A stretch of 64,000 nucleotides of DNA from DASXRA01 sp036502575 (GCA_036502575.1 DASXYL010000001.1:1-64000), one strand, 5' to 3'; numbered from the stretch's first letter, positions 50,144 to 58,746 are shown. Program-made: numbers and translations. Notes: generated by a model from the letters alone, not told the origin.

Positions 50144-50245
50144 CCGAAATTCTGGGCCTTCCAGCCCTCAAACCGTGTGTTGGCGCCTCGATAACCAGCG
50201 TTCGTGGCATCACCCGTGGTGCGAGTCTGAGATAGCGTCCAAATC

Positions 50246-50420
50246 GTGGCGCGCGTCGATACGCGGGCGAAAAGACAGCGAGGGCACATCGACAGGTTGC
50301 CCGGCTGGTCAATCAGATCGACGAGCGCCGCAACCCCCGAGCACCTGCTCGGGGTCCTCCGCATCAGCAGCCATCACCTAGATGTCGAACGCTCTACGCC
50401 GACCGCAACCCCCTCCGCCC
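50246..50420 (+). pseudogene. Remnant of a tyrosine integrase N-terminus
   Basis: GTG 50246 starts a frame reading ARVDTRAKRQRGHIDRLPG, the common start of actinobacterial phage-type integrases. The next part, in the +1 frame, reads LVNQIDERRNPR, a stretch normally some 40-50 residues later, and then LDVERST returns in the first frame. So the gene has an internal deletion, frameshifts and no catalytic domain. It lies just after tRNA-Thr. The gap from 50420 to 50570 shows no further coding pattern. Confidence 0.7.
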
Positions 50421-50569
50421 GAACTTCCTCATCCCGTCTCAGCCGCTGCCCGCAGCCAGGCCGGGCTCGCACCATCGCACAGGCTTGAGGCCTGGGCGCC
50501 TCCCGCCGATCGGTACGACGCGGGCTAGTCCAACGGTGGCGCGTGCGAGGTTAGGGAGGCTGGCAACCG

Positions 50570-50612
50570 TTACTTACAATCTAAGTAAGTAAACGATATA
50601 CTCGTATCGTTT
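50570..50612. promoter_or_regulatory. Two stacked inverted repeats before the Fic gene
   Basis: TTACTTA (50570-50576)/TAAGTAA (50582-50588) and AAACGATA (50591-50598)/TATCGTTT (50605-50612), ending 14 bases before the GTG. The stretch is far more AT-rich than the region and probably holds promoter and operators. Confidence 0.6.
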
Positions 50613-50626
50613 GCTAAGCTGGTAGC

Positions 50627-51859
50627 GTGAGTAACGGATCTAAGGCGACAAGCCACACCTCGACGGTTGCCCCACGTCAGTGGCCACAGGTCAGCTACGA
50701 GGAACGACCGTGGAAGCCGCGCGCCCAGTATGCGATGCCGGCCAGGGATGCGGCGCGCTCCGCCGGGGCGTATCAGGCGGCCGTGGTACCGGACATCGCC
50801 GACGTTCCAGATGTACCGCTGTCGAGCGAGGCTCGCGCGCTAGTGATCGAAGCCTCGGCGGAGATCGCGCGGTTTGATACGGAGGTCGGAGCAGATATCG
50901 CGCCGTTCTCGGCGATCCTGTTGCGTAGCGAGTCCGTCGCCTCGTCCCGCATCGAGAACCTCACAGCGTCCGCCAAGGCCATTGCGCTGGCTGAGGCGGG
51001 AGACTCCAGCCGCGAGAACGCCAGCGTCATTGTCGCCAACACCACCGCGATGCGTGCCGCGATCGCCCTGGCCGATCAACTTGACGCCGACGCGATCCTG
51101 GCGATGCATGACGCGCTCATACGCCCAACCCACCCTGAATGGGCGGGGAAGTGGCGTGACGAGCAGAACTGGATCGGCGGATCGGATTACTACCCGCACG
51201 GTGCTGCTTTCGTACCACCGCACCCCGAGCGCGTCCCCGCCGCTATTGACGACCTGGTCAAGTTCCTCGGCCGCGTCGACGTTCCGCCCTTGGTACAGGC
51301 GGCCGTCGGGCATGCCCAGTTCGAGACCATTCATCCGTTCCCCGACGGCAACGGACGCACAGGACGTGCACTCGTCCATAGCCTGCTGCGGGGAAAACGC
51401 TTGACCCGGCAGGTGACTGTTCCGGTATCCGCCGGGCTCCTGGCAGACACCGACGCCTACTTCGCCGCGCTTGAGGACTACCGCCAAGGAGATCCTGAGT
51501 CGATCGTGGAGATGGTCGCACACGCGTCGTTCGCGGCTGTCAACAACGGTCGCGAGCTAGTCAGTCAGTTGCACGCGATACGTGATAGCTGGGACCAATG
51601 CGTATCAGCGCGACGCGGCGCGGCGGCATGGCGCGCGGCGGACCTGCTACTTAGCCAACCGGTCTTGGACTCGCCGATGCTGCAACGCCAGCTCGATGTC
51701 AGCGCGCCGGCTGCCTTGCGCGCGATTGAACAGTTGATGTCGGCAGAGGTCTTGACGAAAGTGTCAGGCAAGCAGCGCGGACGCCGCTACGCAGCGCCGG
51801 AGGTGCTCGCTGCGCTCGATGCCTTCGCTGCACGCGCTGCACGCCGCGGCGGCTCATGA
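50627..51859 (+). CDS. Fic-domain AMP-transferase with winged-helix tail
   Basis: 410 residues. The Fic core HPFPDGNGRTGRALVHSLL is intact, so AMP transfer to a target protein hydroxyl is possible. An N-terminal inhibitory helix motif is present (SVASSRIENLTASAKA, the S/TxxxE type), making it a class II Fic. The region DALIRPTHPEWAGKWRDEQNWIGGSDYYPHGAAFVPP is typical of the family. The last 80 residues form a winged-helix-like module. GTG start. The gene is less GC-rich than its neighbours and follows an integrase remnant, so it was probably acquired. Confidence 0.9.
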   Translation: MSNGSKATSHTSTVAPRQWPQVSYEERPWKPRAQYAMPARDAARSAGAYQAAVVPDIADVPDVPLSSEARALVIEASAEIARFDTEVGADIAPFSAILLRSESVASSRIENLTASAKAIALAEAGDSSRENASVIVANTTAMRAAIALADQLDADAILAMHDALIRPTHPEWAGKWRDEQNWIGGSDYYPHGAAFVPPHPERVPAAIDDLVKFLGRVDVPPLVQAAVGHAQFETIHPFPDGNGRTGRALVHSLLRGKRLTRQVTVPVSAGLLADTDAYFAALEDYRQGDPESIVEMVAHASFAAVNNGRELVSQLHAIRDSWDQCVSARRGAAAWRAADLLLSQPVLDSPMLQRQLDVSAPAALRAIEQLMSAEVLTKVSGKQRGRRYAAPEVLAALDAFAARAARRGGS

Positions 51860-52011
51860 AATCCCCGGCGGACGTTCGCCCGTCTACGCGAACGCCGCGC
51901 GGAATCCGTTCGTGGCGTCCAGCGGACCGGTCAGCGACGTTGTATGGCAATGCGCCAGGAGTCTTTGAAGCACGGCAGTCGACGCCCAAGTTTCGCGGCC
52001 CCACGCGACGG

Positions 52012-52044
52012 CGGACCGGTCAGGGTTGACCCCAGACCGGTCCG
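52012..52044. terminator. Hairpin after the Fic gene
   Basis: CGGACCGGTC (52012-52021) pairs with GACCGGTCCG (52035-52044), with an inner GGGT/ACCC. A further single copy of CGGACCGGTCAG stands at 51923-51934. No other signal is seen in the 298-base gap. Confidence 0.55.
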
Positions 52045-52157
52045 TCCACGCCCATCCGGCTGACCATTAGCACGGGAGTAGGTCTGTCCGGGAAGACATC
52101 GCACCCCGGTGAGGAGCCCGCCGCGTTCGCCGCCTGGCTACCCGGAATTGCGGCGGC

Positions 52158-52595
52158 GTGCCGTTTCGCGCCGATCAGTTCGCCTGGCTGAAGATCGGCA
52201 CGACGCCCTTCGTCTTCGAGAAGCACCCCTTCGCCGTCGCCTCGACCGCTGAACGGCCAGCCCGCAAGCAGTTCACCATCAAGACGCTGGGCGACTTCAG
52301 CGAACTGCTGATCGGGATGCGCCCGGGCCGTCGCGTATACCTCGACGGGCCATACGGCGGGTTCACCGTCGATGGTCTGCGCAGCCCCGGGTTCGTCCTC
52401 GTCGCCGGCGGTGTGGGCATCACCCCGATGCTGAGCATGCTGCGAACGCTCGCCGACCGCGGTAACCGCCGGAGGCATCTGCTCGTGGTCAGCGCGCGGC
52501 GTGAAGAGGATCTCGTCCTGCGCCAGGAGCTGGCCGTGCTGCGCCGGCGCATCCCGGCCGCCTGCATCCATACCGAGCTCTTCGACGTCGGGTAA
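52158..52595 (+). pseudogene. Fragment of a ferric-reductase-like FAD/NAD(P) oxidoreductase
   Basis: An open frame of 145 codons encodes the middle of a flavin reductase: DQFAWLKIGTTPFVFEKHPFAVAS (FAD-binding), GRRVYLDGPYGGFTVDG, then GGVGITPMLSMLRTLADRG (NAD(P) binding). The N-terminal membrane or FAD-entry part is missing, and the chain ends before the final NAD(P) cysteine-glycine region (after IHTELFDVG). The GTG is only the first available codon. Probably non-functional, though a short translated product cannot be excluded. Confidence 0.75.
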
Positions 52596-52616
52596 CGCTG
52601 CCGCTCGACCCGGCCA

Positions 52617-53102
52617 CTACTCGCGCCGCAGCGCGTCCAGTGCCCGTCGCTCGGGGGCGAGGATTACCAGGCTCGCGTATGTGACAACCGCAACGGCCAG
52701 GTGCATCACGACCAGGACCGCGACGGCCTTCGACGGCTGGTGCCGCATGAGCAGCCACACGTCGGGGAGCAGCAGCACGAGCGTGACCAGGACGGCGAGG
52801 CGGGAAAACAGCCATCTTGGGGCGGAGGTCGCTCGGGTGACGACCGGCCAGGCGGCGCACGCGATGACGACGCCGATCACGGTCAGCTTGGCGTAGTCGG
52901 AGAACGCGAAGTGCTGATAGCCCTTGGTCGACGGGAACACTGCTTGGCCGATGGCGACCACAACGGCGTCGCAGAGCAGCGAGCCGGCGATCGCTACCGT
53001 CGTGGCCATCAGCACGCGTCCGGTCGACGGGTGACCGTGCGGCAGGGCGAGGTCGACGCGGGCAAGTCTCAGACACCGGTCGATCAGTCCTGATTCGGAC
53101 AC
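52617..53102 (-). CDS. Small four-helix membrane protein
   Basis: 161 residues with four hydrophobic segments (LMATTVAIAGSLLCDAVVVAIG, YAKLTVIGVVIACAAWPVV, LAVLVTLVLLLPDVWLLM, VAVLVVMHLAVAVVTYASLVIL). It resembles the DUF6069 type of actinobacterial membrane proteins, but I am not sure of the family. GTG start. A 19-bp palindrome 38 bases upstream suggests it is under a repressor, though no regulator gene is adjacent. Confidence 0.75.
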   Translation of the reverse strand: MSESGLIDRCLRLARVDLALPHGHPSTGRVLMATTVAIAGSLLCDAVVVAIGQAVFPSTKGYQHFAFSDYAKLTVIGVVIACAAWPVVTRATSAPRWLFSRLAVLVTLVLLLPDVWLLMRHQPSKAVAVLVVMHLAVAVVTYASLVILAPERRALDALRRE

Positions 53103-53139
53103 GGCAGCTCCCCCTGATGCGGAATACGGTTGACCCTAT

Positions 53140-53158
53140 TACTACCAGGGTGGTAGTA
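53140..53158. promoter_or_regulatory. Palindromic operator without adjacent regulator
   Basis: TACTACC (53140-53146), AGGGT, GGTAGTA (53152-53158), upstream of the membrane-protein gene. The form fits TetR- or PadR-type operators. Confidence 0.6.
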
Positions 53159-53262
53159 GGTTCGGCTGTCGACGCACGTGTTTCAGCGGGAACTCAGAGC
53201 CCGTTCTGCCGACAGGCTCAGATCCCGCCGAGCCCGGCCCGCGCCTCCAGCCGCGATGTCAG

Positions 53263-54774
53263 CTACGAACGACTCGGGTCCCGTTGCAGGACGGTCAGGT
53301 AAACGCTGCCGTATCGCAGCAGCCGGCTCGCTCGGTAGCCGCTCAACGCGGCCTGCTGGGCGGCGTCGGTCGGGTCATGCAGGGAACGTCGGGCCTGCGA
53401 GACGCTGTCGCCCAGAACGAAGATCGTCGGCGCCGACCGGAAGACCGTCATCAGCGCGGACGCCGGGCGGTCCACCCCGCCGAGTTCGCGGGTCGCGGTC
53501 GGGGGAACGCCTGGCAACAAGGCGAGATCGTGGACGTTGCGCAGGTCGGGCTCGATCGCCTGGTATGCCTCGAATCCGAGCCGGGTCGTGATCGGGAAGA
53601 ACATCACGGCGTCGCCGGGGTGCGCGAGGTCGCCCATGGCGTCGGCGGCGGAGCGGTAGTCCTCGTACTTGAAGGGTCGGCTCTGCTGCCATCCCGTCGT
53701 CACCGCGGCGATGACGAGAACCACGGCGACCAGTGCCTTGACGTCCCAGGAGGGTCGACGGTCCGCGGCGGCCGCGACAAGAACGGCAGCCGCCGGCACG
53801 CTCACCAGACCGTAGCGGGCCACCAGGTCGGGAACGACGAAGTCCACCGCGATCAGCGCCGCGACCGGAACGAGCAGCCAGGCGAGGACGAATACCGTGC
53901 GCCGGTCGCGCGGCAGCCCGCCGTGCCGGAGCGCCAGCGCCGCGAGCAGCACCAGGGCCACGCCGAGCGCCGCGCCGCCGAACATATGGACGATCACGGT
54001 CGCCACGGCCGACGGACTCGGGCGCGGAATCCAGCCCAGCTCTGCCGTCTCACCGTGCGCGAGGAGAACCAGCGGCACAGCGGCGATCGCGATCGACGCC
54101 CCGGCCACTGCCCACCGGGCCCGGAACGGCCGCCGGGCGACGAGCACGACGTGCGTGGCCAGCGCGTAGATCGCGAACAGGTGCAGATAGATCGTCGCGG
54201 TCGCGAGCAGTGCGTAGCCGATCAGGCGACCCACGCTCGGCCGGTCCAGGGCTCGCAGCAGCGCCCAGGTGCTGGCCAGGTAGGCACAGGTAACGAGCGC
54301 GTACGGGCGCGCGTCCTGGGCGTAGAAGGTCAGCATCGGGTGGACGGCGAGAAGCACGCCGGCGAGCAGCGCCGCTCGGGCACTGAACCACCGGGCTACG
54401 ACCACCACGAGCAAACCGCAGGCGCCGATGGCACCGAGCGCGCTCGGTAGCCGCAGCCACGCTGCGGTCGGATCGATCCCGACGGCTCGTAGCAGGCCCA
54501 GCCACGCGTGGATAAGCACGTAATAGGGGCCAAGCGGCGCGTCGCGTTGATGCAGCAGAGCCATGAGGTTGGGCAGGCTGCGCTGAGCTGCGCTGAGCGT
54601 GACCGCCTCGTCCCAGGACAGCGGTTGATTACCGATCATCGGCAAGCTGGCCACTGCGGCGAGAGACATCGCGACGGTGGCAGCCCTCGGCACCGTCAGC
54701 TGGATCGTTCGAGGAGTCGCCAGCCGGCGTCGCCACGTCACGTTCGGCCCGGCGACGGCGGCTCCGATCGTCAT
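53263..54774 (-). CDS. GT39/ArnT-like membrane glycosyltransferase
   Basis: 503 residues from ATG 54774, which has GGGGAGGAA upstream; GTG starts a little further out are possible. About eleven to twelve membrane segments. The first outer loop holds the catalytic-type acidic motif PLSWDEAVTLSAA, and RDAPLGPYYVLIHAWL and FYAQDARPYALVTCAYL are typical of the dolichol-/polyprenyl-phosphate-mannose dependent family (PMT/ArnT, GT-C). It would glycosylate a lipid or protein at the outer face. Acceptor unknown. Confidence 0.88.
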   Translation of the reverse strand: MTIGAAVAGPNVTWRRRLATPRTIQLTVPRAATVAMSLAAVASLPMIGNQPLSWDEAVTLSAAQRSLPNLMALLHQRDAPLGPYYVLIHAWLGLLRAVGIDPTAAWLRLPSALGAIGACGLLVVVVARWFSARAALLAGVLLAVHPMLTFYAQDARPYALVTCAYLASTWALLRALDRPSVGRLIGYALLATATIYLHLFAIYALATHVVLVARRPFRARWAVAGASIAIAAVPLVLLAHGETAELGWIPRPSPSAVATVIVHMFGGAALGVALVLLAALALRHGGLPRDRRTVFVLAWLLVPVAALIAVDFVVPDLVARYGLVSVPAAAVLVAAAADRRPSWDVKALVAVVLVIAAVTTGWQQSRPFKYEDYRSAADAMGDLAHPGDAVMFFPITTRLGFEAYQAIEPDLRNVHDLALLPGVPPTATRELGGVDRPASALMTVFRSAPTIFVLGDSVSQARRSLHDPTDAAQQAALSGYRASRLLRYGSVYLTVLQRDPSRS

Positions 54775-54848
54775 CGCCACGTTCCTCCCCGGGCGGCTCA
54801 CTCGGGCGACGGTGTCTCGCCGAGCTCTCAAGAACGTCTGACGACGCT

Positions 54849-55046
54849 GTGCCTCACTTCAGGGTCCGTCCGGACCGCGCTGAGCAAACGCAGGTGCTAC
54901 CGGACGCGATCGGCCTGGACGAGTGGGGTTACGCGCTGATCCGCCGCGCGCGGTTCGCCAGCGACGGCGTCATCAACGCTCGTCGCGCAGTGGCCGTCTG
55001 CCCGACGCTTGCGTTGCGGTTGGAGACGATCGCAGTCCGTTCGTAA
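54849..55046 (+). pseudogene. Ferredoxin-like fragment without cluster cysteines
   Basis: The frame from GTG 54849 reads VPHFRVRPDR, then PDAIGLDEWGYAL and ARRAVAVCPTLALRLE. The end matches the C-terminus of small actinobacterial [3Fe-4S]/[4Fe-4S] ferredoxins, where ACP or VCP holds the last Cys. The stretch between, which should hold the other cysteines, is absent, so no cluster can form. I consider it a decayed gene with moderate confidence. The 322-base gap around it has nothing else. Confidence 0.5.
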
Positions 55047-55153
55047 CAAGTCGACTGCCGACTGGTCACCGGCCGGTCCCGGTGCTGAGACCGGAAGAGG
55101 CGGATGTCGGCTGCCAAACATGGCTGCGCCCACGCGGCCCTATCATCGGTCGC

Positions 55154-56497
55154 GTGTCGGACGGTGCTGTCAGGGCCAGGCGGACGCCGCGGCGCGTCGC
55201 TGATCTGCCGGCCCCGTTCTGGATCGCGCACCGCGGCATGGCCAACGTGTATCCGGAGAACACCCTCGAGGCCTACCGCGGCACGGTGGCGCTGGGGGTC
55301 GACGTGGTCGAGCCGGACTGCTGGCTCACCCGCGACGGGGGCCTGGTGTGCCTGCACGACGGCACCGTCGACCGCACGACCGACGGCTCGGGAAGCACGG
55401 ACCGGCTGACTGTGCCGGGCGCGAGTCTGCTTCGGGTCGATGCCGGTAGCTGGTTCGCGGCGGCGTGGCCGAACACGTTGCGGGTGCCCACCTTCACCGA
55501 CGTACTCGACGAGTTCGGCGGTCGCGCCGTGCTGTGTCCGGAGGCGAAGAACGCCGGCGCGGGCGCAGCGATCGTCGAGCGGCTCGCCGAGTACGAGGTG
55601 CTCGACGCGGCGATCGTGCAGTCGTTCATGCAGGCCGAGCTCGGATCGGTCGTCGCCGCCGGTGGGGACGCGCTGATGCTGACCGCGACGGCGACCTATG
55701 ACCCGGTCGAGCTGCGCGCGGCTGGGATTCGCTACCTCGGCCTGTCCGCCGCGCTACCGCCCAGCCTCGTTCCGCCGGCCCGGGCGGCCGGGCTCGACGT
55801 CGTCGTATGGGTCGTCGACCGGCGCGTGGACGCCGCGCCGTGGTTGGCCGCCGGCGCCGTCGGCTTCTTCTCCAACGATCCGTTGTACCTGTCCGGGCGC
55901 TCGCCGGTGCTGACGTCCGACCCGTTCGGGCAGCGCACGTACTACCACGGGCACCTTGCCAGCTCCATCGCCGGCGACCGGGGATCGTTCTGCGCACCGA
56001 ACAGCTGGGGGTACCCCGATACCAGCGCGCAGTACAAGGGAGCGCTGCAGGGCTGGGCCGGCCCGATCGCCGCCGACCGATTCGACCTCACGTTCACCGC
56101 GCGCATCGACGCGTTGTCCGGCGATGCGGGATGGGCGGGCGCTTTCCTCGCCGCGGCCCACGACACCTCCTTCGACGATGCCGACCGCTACCAACCGGGT
56201 CTGCGCGGCTATCACGTGCTCCTGCGTGGATCGGGTCGCCTCGAGGTCCACGTCGTCGACGACGGGGTCGGTCGCCTGGCCGGGTCGACGGCCACGCCGC
56301 CGATCGAGCCCGGTGGTACCGCGACGCTGCGCATCGCCGTTACCCCGACCCAGATCGCCGTCGCGCGAACCGACGTGACGCCGCCCGCGACCGTCACCGT
56401 GGCCGACGCCACGCATCGGGGCGGATACTTCCACCTCGGTCGCAGAGCCGCCGCCGTCACCTTCTCCGATGCCGAAGTCGGCGTCGGCGTCGGCTAG
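55154..56497 (+). CDS. Glycerophosphodiesterase with C-terminal beta-sandwich domain
   Basis: 447 residues from GTG 55154. The GDPD domain spans about 15-255: FWIAHRGMANVYPENTLEAYRG, VVEPDCWLTRDGGLVCLHD, VLCPEAKNAGAGAAIVE, VVVWVVDRRVDAAPWLAAGAVGFFSNDP. From about 270 a beta-rich domain follows (WGYPDTSAQYKGALQGW..., FDLTFTARIDALSGDAGWAG..., YHVLLRGSGRLEVHVVDDG) that resembles LamG/DUF1080-type carbohydrate-binding sandwiches. No signal peptide is seen, so it would act in the cytoplasm unless the start is wrong. Followed closely by the small gene at 56507. Confidence 0.88.
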   Translation: MSDGAVRARRTPRRVADLPAPFWIAHRGMANVYPENTLEAYRGTVALGVDVVEPDCWLTRDGGLVCLHDGTVDRTTDGSGSTDRLTVPGASLLRVDAGSWFAAAWPNTLRVPTFTDVLDEFGGRAVLCPEAKNAGAGAAIVERLAEYEVLDAAIVQSFMQAELGSVVAAGGDALMLTATATYDPVELRAAGIRYLGLSAALPPSLVPPARAAGLDVVVWVVDRRVDAAPWLAAGAVGFFSNDPLYLSGRSPVLTSDPFGQRTYYHGHLASSIAGDRGSFCAPNSWGYPDTSAQYKGALQGWAGPIAADRFDLTFTARIDALSGDAGWAGAFLAAAHDTSFDDADRYQPGLRGYHVLLRGSGRLEVHVVDDGVGRLAGSTATPPIEPGGTATLRIAVTPTQIAVARTDVTPPATVTVADATHRGGYFHLGRRAAAVTFSDAEVGVGVG

Positions 56498-56506
56498 GAG
56501 GAATCG

Positions 56507-56836
56507 ATGCCCACCCCCGACGGAACCGGCCCGCACGCGGAGTCCACCGGCCAAGAGCTGGTGTCCATCGAGCGAGCCCGCCAACTGCACGAGTTCCCGG
56601 TCCAGCGCGACGATTCCAACCACCACGTCGGCCAACTCGCTCAACGCGCCGCGTCCTACGAGGAGCACGGCACCGAGCAGGAGCCGCCCGCCGAGTGGCC
56701 CGACGAGGTCGAATGGCGCCCGCAGCGCAACGAGGTGGCCGCGCTCGTCCGCGCCGGCGCGCTCTATCAAGCCGAGATCGACCGCCTGCAACACCGCCTG
56801 CGGCAAGTGATCGCCCGGATCGACCGGGACCGCTGA
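56507..56836 (+). CDS. Hypothetical charged protein, 109 aa
   Basis: AGGAGG lies 8 bases before the ATG and the gene begins 10 bases after the phosphodiesterase stop, so it is cotranscribed with it. The protein is rich in Glu, Arg and Gln with QLHEFPVQRDDSNHHVGQLAQRAASYEEHG and a C-terminal helix ALYQAEIDRLQHRLRQVIARIDRD likely to form a coiled coil. I do not recognise a family. Confidence 0.75.
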   Translation: MPTPDGTGPHAESTGQELVSIERARQLHEFPVQRDDSNHHVGQLAQRAASYEEHGTEQEPPAEWPDEVEWRPQRNEVAALVRAGALYQAEIDRLQHRLRQVIARIDRDR

Positions 56837-56966
56837 CCGGCCAGCCGACGGGCGAGGCCCCTCGCGTTGTCCTCAGGTAAGGATCGGATACTGGACGGGT
56901 TAAGCGGCGGATCGGTCCGGCGCGTGGGCCGGTCCGGTGCGTCATGCCGATAGACAGGAGATGGGC

Positions 56967-57956
56967 ATGACTCGTCCGGCCAGTGGACGTCCCGAAAACC
57001 CGGCAGCGGAGAGTGCGAATCAGCGCCCACCTGCGTCCAGCTCCGACACCGCGGAGTTCTCGCGACCGGCGTTGGGCGCCGACCAGACCATGGTGATGAG
57101 CGCGGCCCCGGGGTTTGCGGTCAGCCGGCGCGGCTATGAGCGGACGCAGGTGGACAGCTACCGGTCCCGGGTCGAGGCCGAACTCGCGTCCGTCCGGACC
57201 GCTCACGAACGCGCGGTGCGCGCGCACGTGCAGGCCGACGAACGGCTCCGCGCTGCGCAGACCGAGCTCGGACGTCTGCGCGGGCAGCTCACCAACAGCC
57301 CGTCCGCGCTGTCGGACCGCCTGCGGGAGATCCTGCACCTCGCCGGGGAGGACGCCGCCCAGACCCGATCCGACGCGCAGACCGAGGCGGACCAGGTGCG
57401 CGTCCGCGCGGGCGCCGACGCCGACGCGATCGTGCGGCAGGCACGGGAGACCGCGGCCGGCATCATCAACGTCGCCCGCGCCGAGCAGCAGAAGCTGAAA
57501 GCCGAGATCGAGCAGGCGCAGACGGCCGCCCGGCAGCAGCTCGCCGACGCCCAGGCCGAAGCGGTCCGACTACGCGACACCGGCCGCGCCGCGCTGGTCC
57601 AGGCTGATGCCGAGGCCAAGCAAGCTCGCGAGCGCGCCGATGCCGAGGCCAAGCAGACGCGCGAACGGGCCGATGCCGAAGCCACGCAAGCTCGAGCGGG
57701 CGCCACCGCTGAAGCTCAGCAGGCCCGCGAACGGGCCGATGCCGAGTCTGCGGCCCGCCGCAGCGAGGCCGACCGTCGCGCTCGCGAGAAGCGAGAACAA
57801 GCCGATACCACGGCCGCCGCTCGGCTCGCCGAAATGAGCCAGCAGCTGACCGACCTCACTCGTCACCGCGACGAGGTACTAGTCACCCTCGATCACCTGC
57901 ACCACGAACTGGCCAAGACACTCGCGAGCACGGATCCGGCGGAGTCCGCGGCCTGA
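56967..57956 (+). CDS. DivIVA-like coiled-coil protein
   Basis: 329 residues. CAGGAG is six bases before ATG 56967. After a disordered start, VSRRGYERTQVDSYRSRVEAELAS is the DivIVA/Wag31-type N-terminal block (F/Y-x-x-x-GY-x-xxxVD), and the rest is one long Ala/Glu/Gln/Arg coiled coil with near-repeats of QARERADAEA between about residues 205 and 255. Such proteins mark curved membrane or poles or scaffold wall growth. Several shorter paralogues exist in actinobacteria, so polar growth itself need not be its job. Confidence 0.82.
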   Translation: MTRPASGRPENPAAESANQRPPASSSDTAEFSRPALGADQTMVMSAAPGFAVSRRGYERTQVDSYRSRVEAELASVRTAHERAVRAHVQADERLRAAQTELGRLRGQLTNSPSALSDRLREILHLAGEDAAQTRSDAQTEADQVRVRAGADADAIVRQARETAAGIINVARAEQQKLKAEIEQAQTAARQQLADAQAEAVRLRDTGRAALVQADAEAKQARERADAEAKQTRERADAEATQARAGATAEAQQARERADAESAARRSEADRRAREKREQADTTAAARLAEMSQQLTDLTRHRDEVLVTLDHLHHELAKTLASTDPAESAA

Positions 57957-57975
57957 TCCGCTCCGGGCGTTCGGA

Positions 57976-58428
57976 TTACCGCAGCAGGTAGTGCATCGCC
58001 TTACCGAGCACGGCGTTGCGGGTGCTGGGGCCGGTGATGCCCTCGAGGCCGAAGCCCAGGTAGAGGGTGTCCGACGGCTCGTCCCACGATCGGTAGACAG
58101 TGAACCCGTTGACGGCCTGCGCCGCGGCCCGCTGACTCTCCGAACGACCCTGCGCGTCGCGCGTGACCTCGACGTCGTACCCACGGGCTTGGAGGCTGTC
58201 GCGCTCGGCGGAGCTGAGCACGATCTGCGCCTCGGTCGTCGCGCCGTCCGGCGTGAGCTTGACGACGTCGAGGCCGCTGCCGGCGAACCCCGCCGCATCG
58301 GCCGCCGGGGCGCGGACCGTGTACATGTCCAGCGGATCGGCCGGAGGTTTGGCCTGCGCCGACTGAATCGCAGTCGCGCCGCTCAGGGTCAGCGCGGCGA
58401 CGGCGAGCAGAATCGCGCGATGTCTCAT
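57976..58428 (-). pseudogene. Zinc carboxypeptidase (M14) gene with catalytic domain deleted
   Basis: An open frame of 150 codons keeps a signal peptide (AILLAVAALTLSGATAIQSAQA) and the M14 propeptide region (MYTVRAPAADAAGFAGSGLDVV, IVLSSAERDSLQARGYDVEV, GFTVYRSWDEP). It then jumps, in frame, to DTLYLGFGLEGITGPSTRN and KAMHYLLR, the very C-terminus of the same family. Everything with the HxxE and His zinc ligands and the catalytic Glu, some 250-300 residues, is missing. The frame is still open and could give a small secreted protein, but not a peptidase. Confidence 0.7.
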
Positions 58429-58527
58429 CGGGATCCCCGGGACCGGTGCGGGAATGCAGAGACTGCTGTGAGGTTACTGGGTACTCAGTGGCGCCGATAG
58501 CCATTCGTCCGATGGTCTACTGGACGT

Positions 58528-58746
58528 ATGACACTTTCCGACGGCGATGTCGCGGCGCTGGCTCGCCAGGCTGTTGACCGCCGCGATCCCGATCTGGACA
58601 TCAACATCGTCCCGGCCGACCCGGTCGATCCGTACCGCTGGGACACGGCCGCCTGGACGGTGTCGGCCGGCGGGGCCAGCACCTACATCAGCGCCACCAT
58701 GACGACGGACGAGGCGCTGGCGAAGCTCGTCGCCGATCTCACCTAG
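58528..58746 (+). CDS. Small conserved hypothetical protein, 72 aa
   Basis: 72 residues: TLSDGDVAALARQAVDRRDPDL, PADPVDPYRWDTAAWTV and TMTTDEALAKLVADLT. The regular Asp/Pro pattern and clear coding bias support it as a real gene. No signal peptide, no metal motif. I do not know its function. The following 210 bases to 58956 hold only the leader of the amine-oxidase gene. Confidence 0.65.
   Translation: MTLSDGDVAALARQAVDRRDPDLDINIVPADPVDPYRWDTAAWTVSAGGASTYISATMTTDEALAKLVADLT

Noticed and set aside
50067..52600. A complete genomic island with attL and attR at tRNA-Thr
   Set aside because: I could find no second copy of the tRNA 3' end downstream within the window, so the boundaries cannot be shown.
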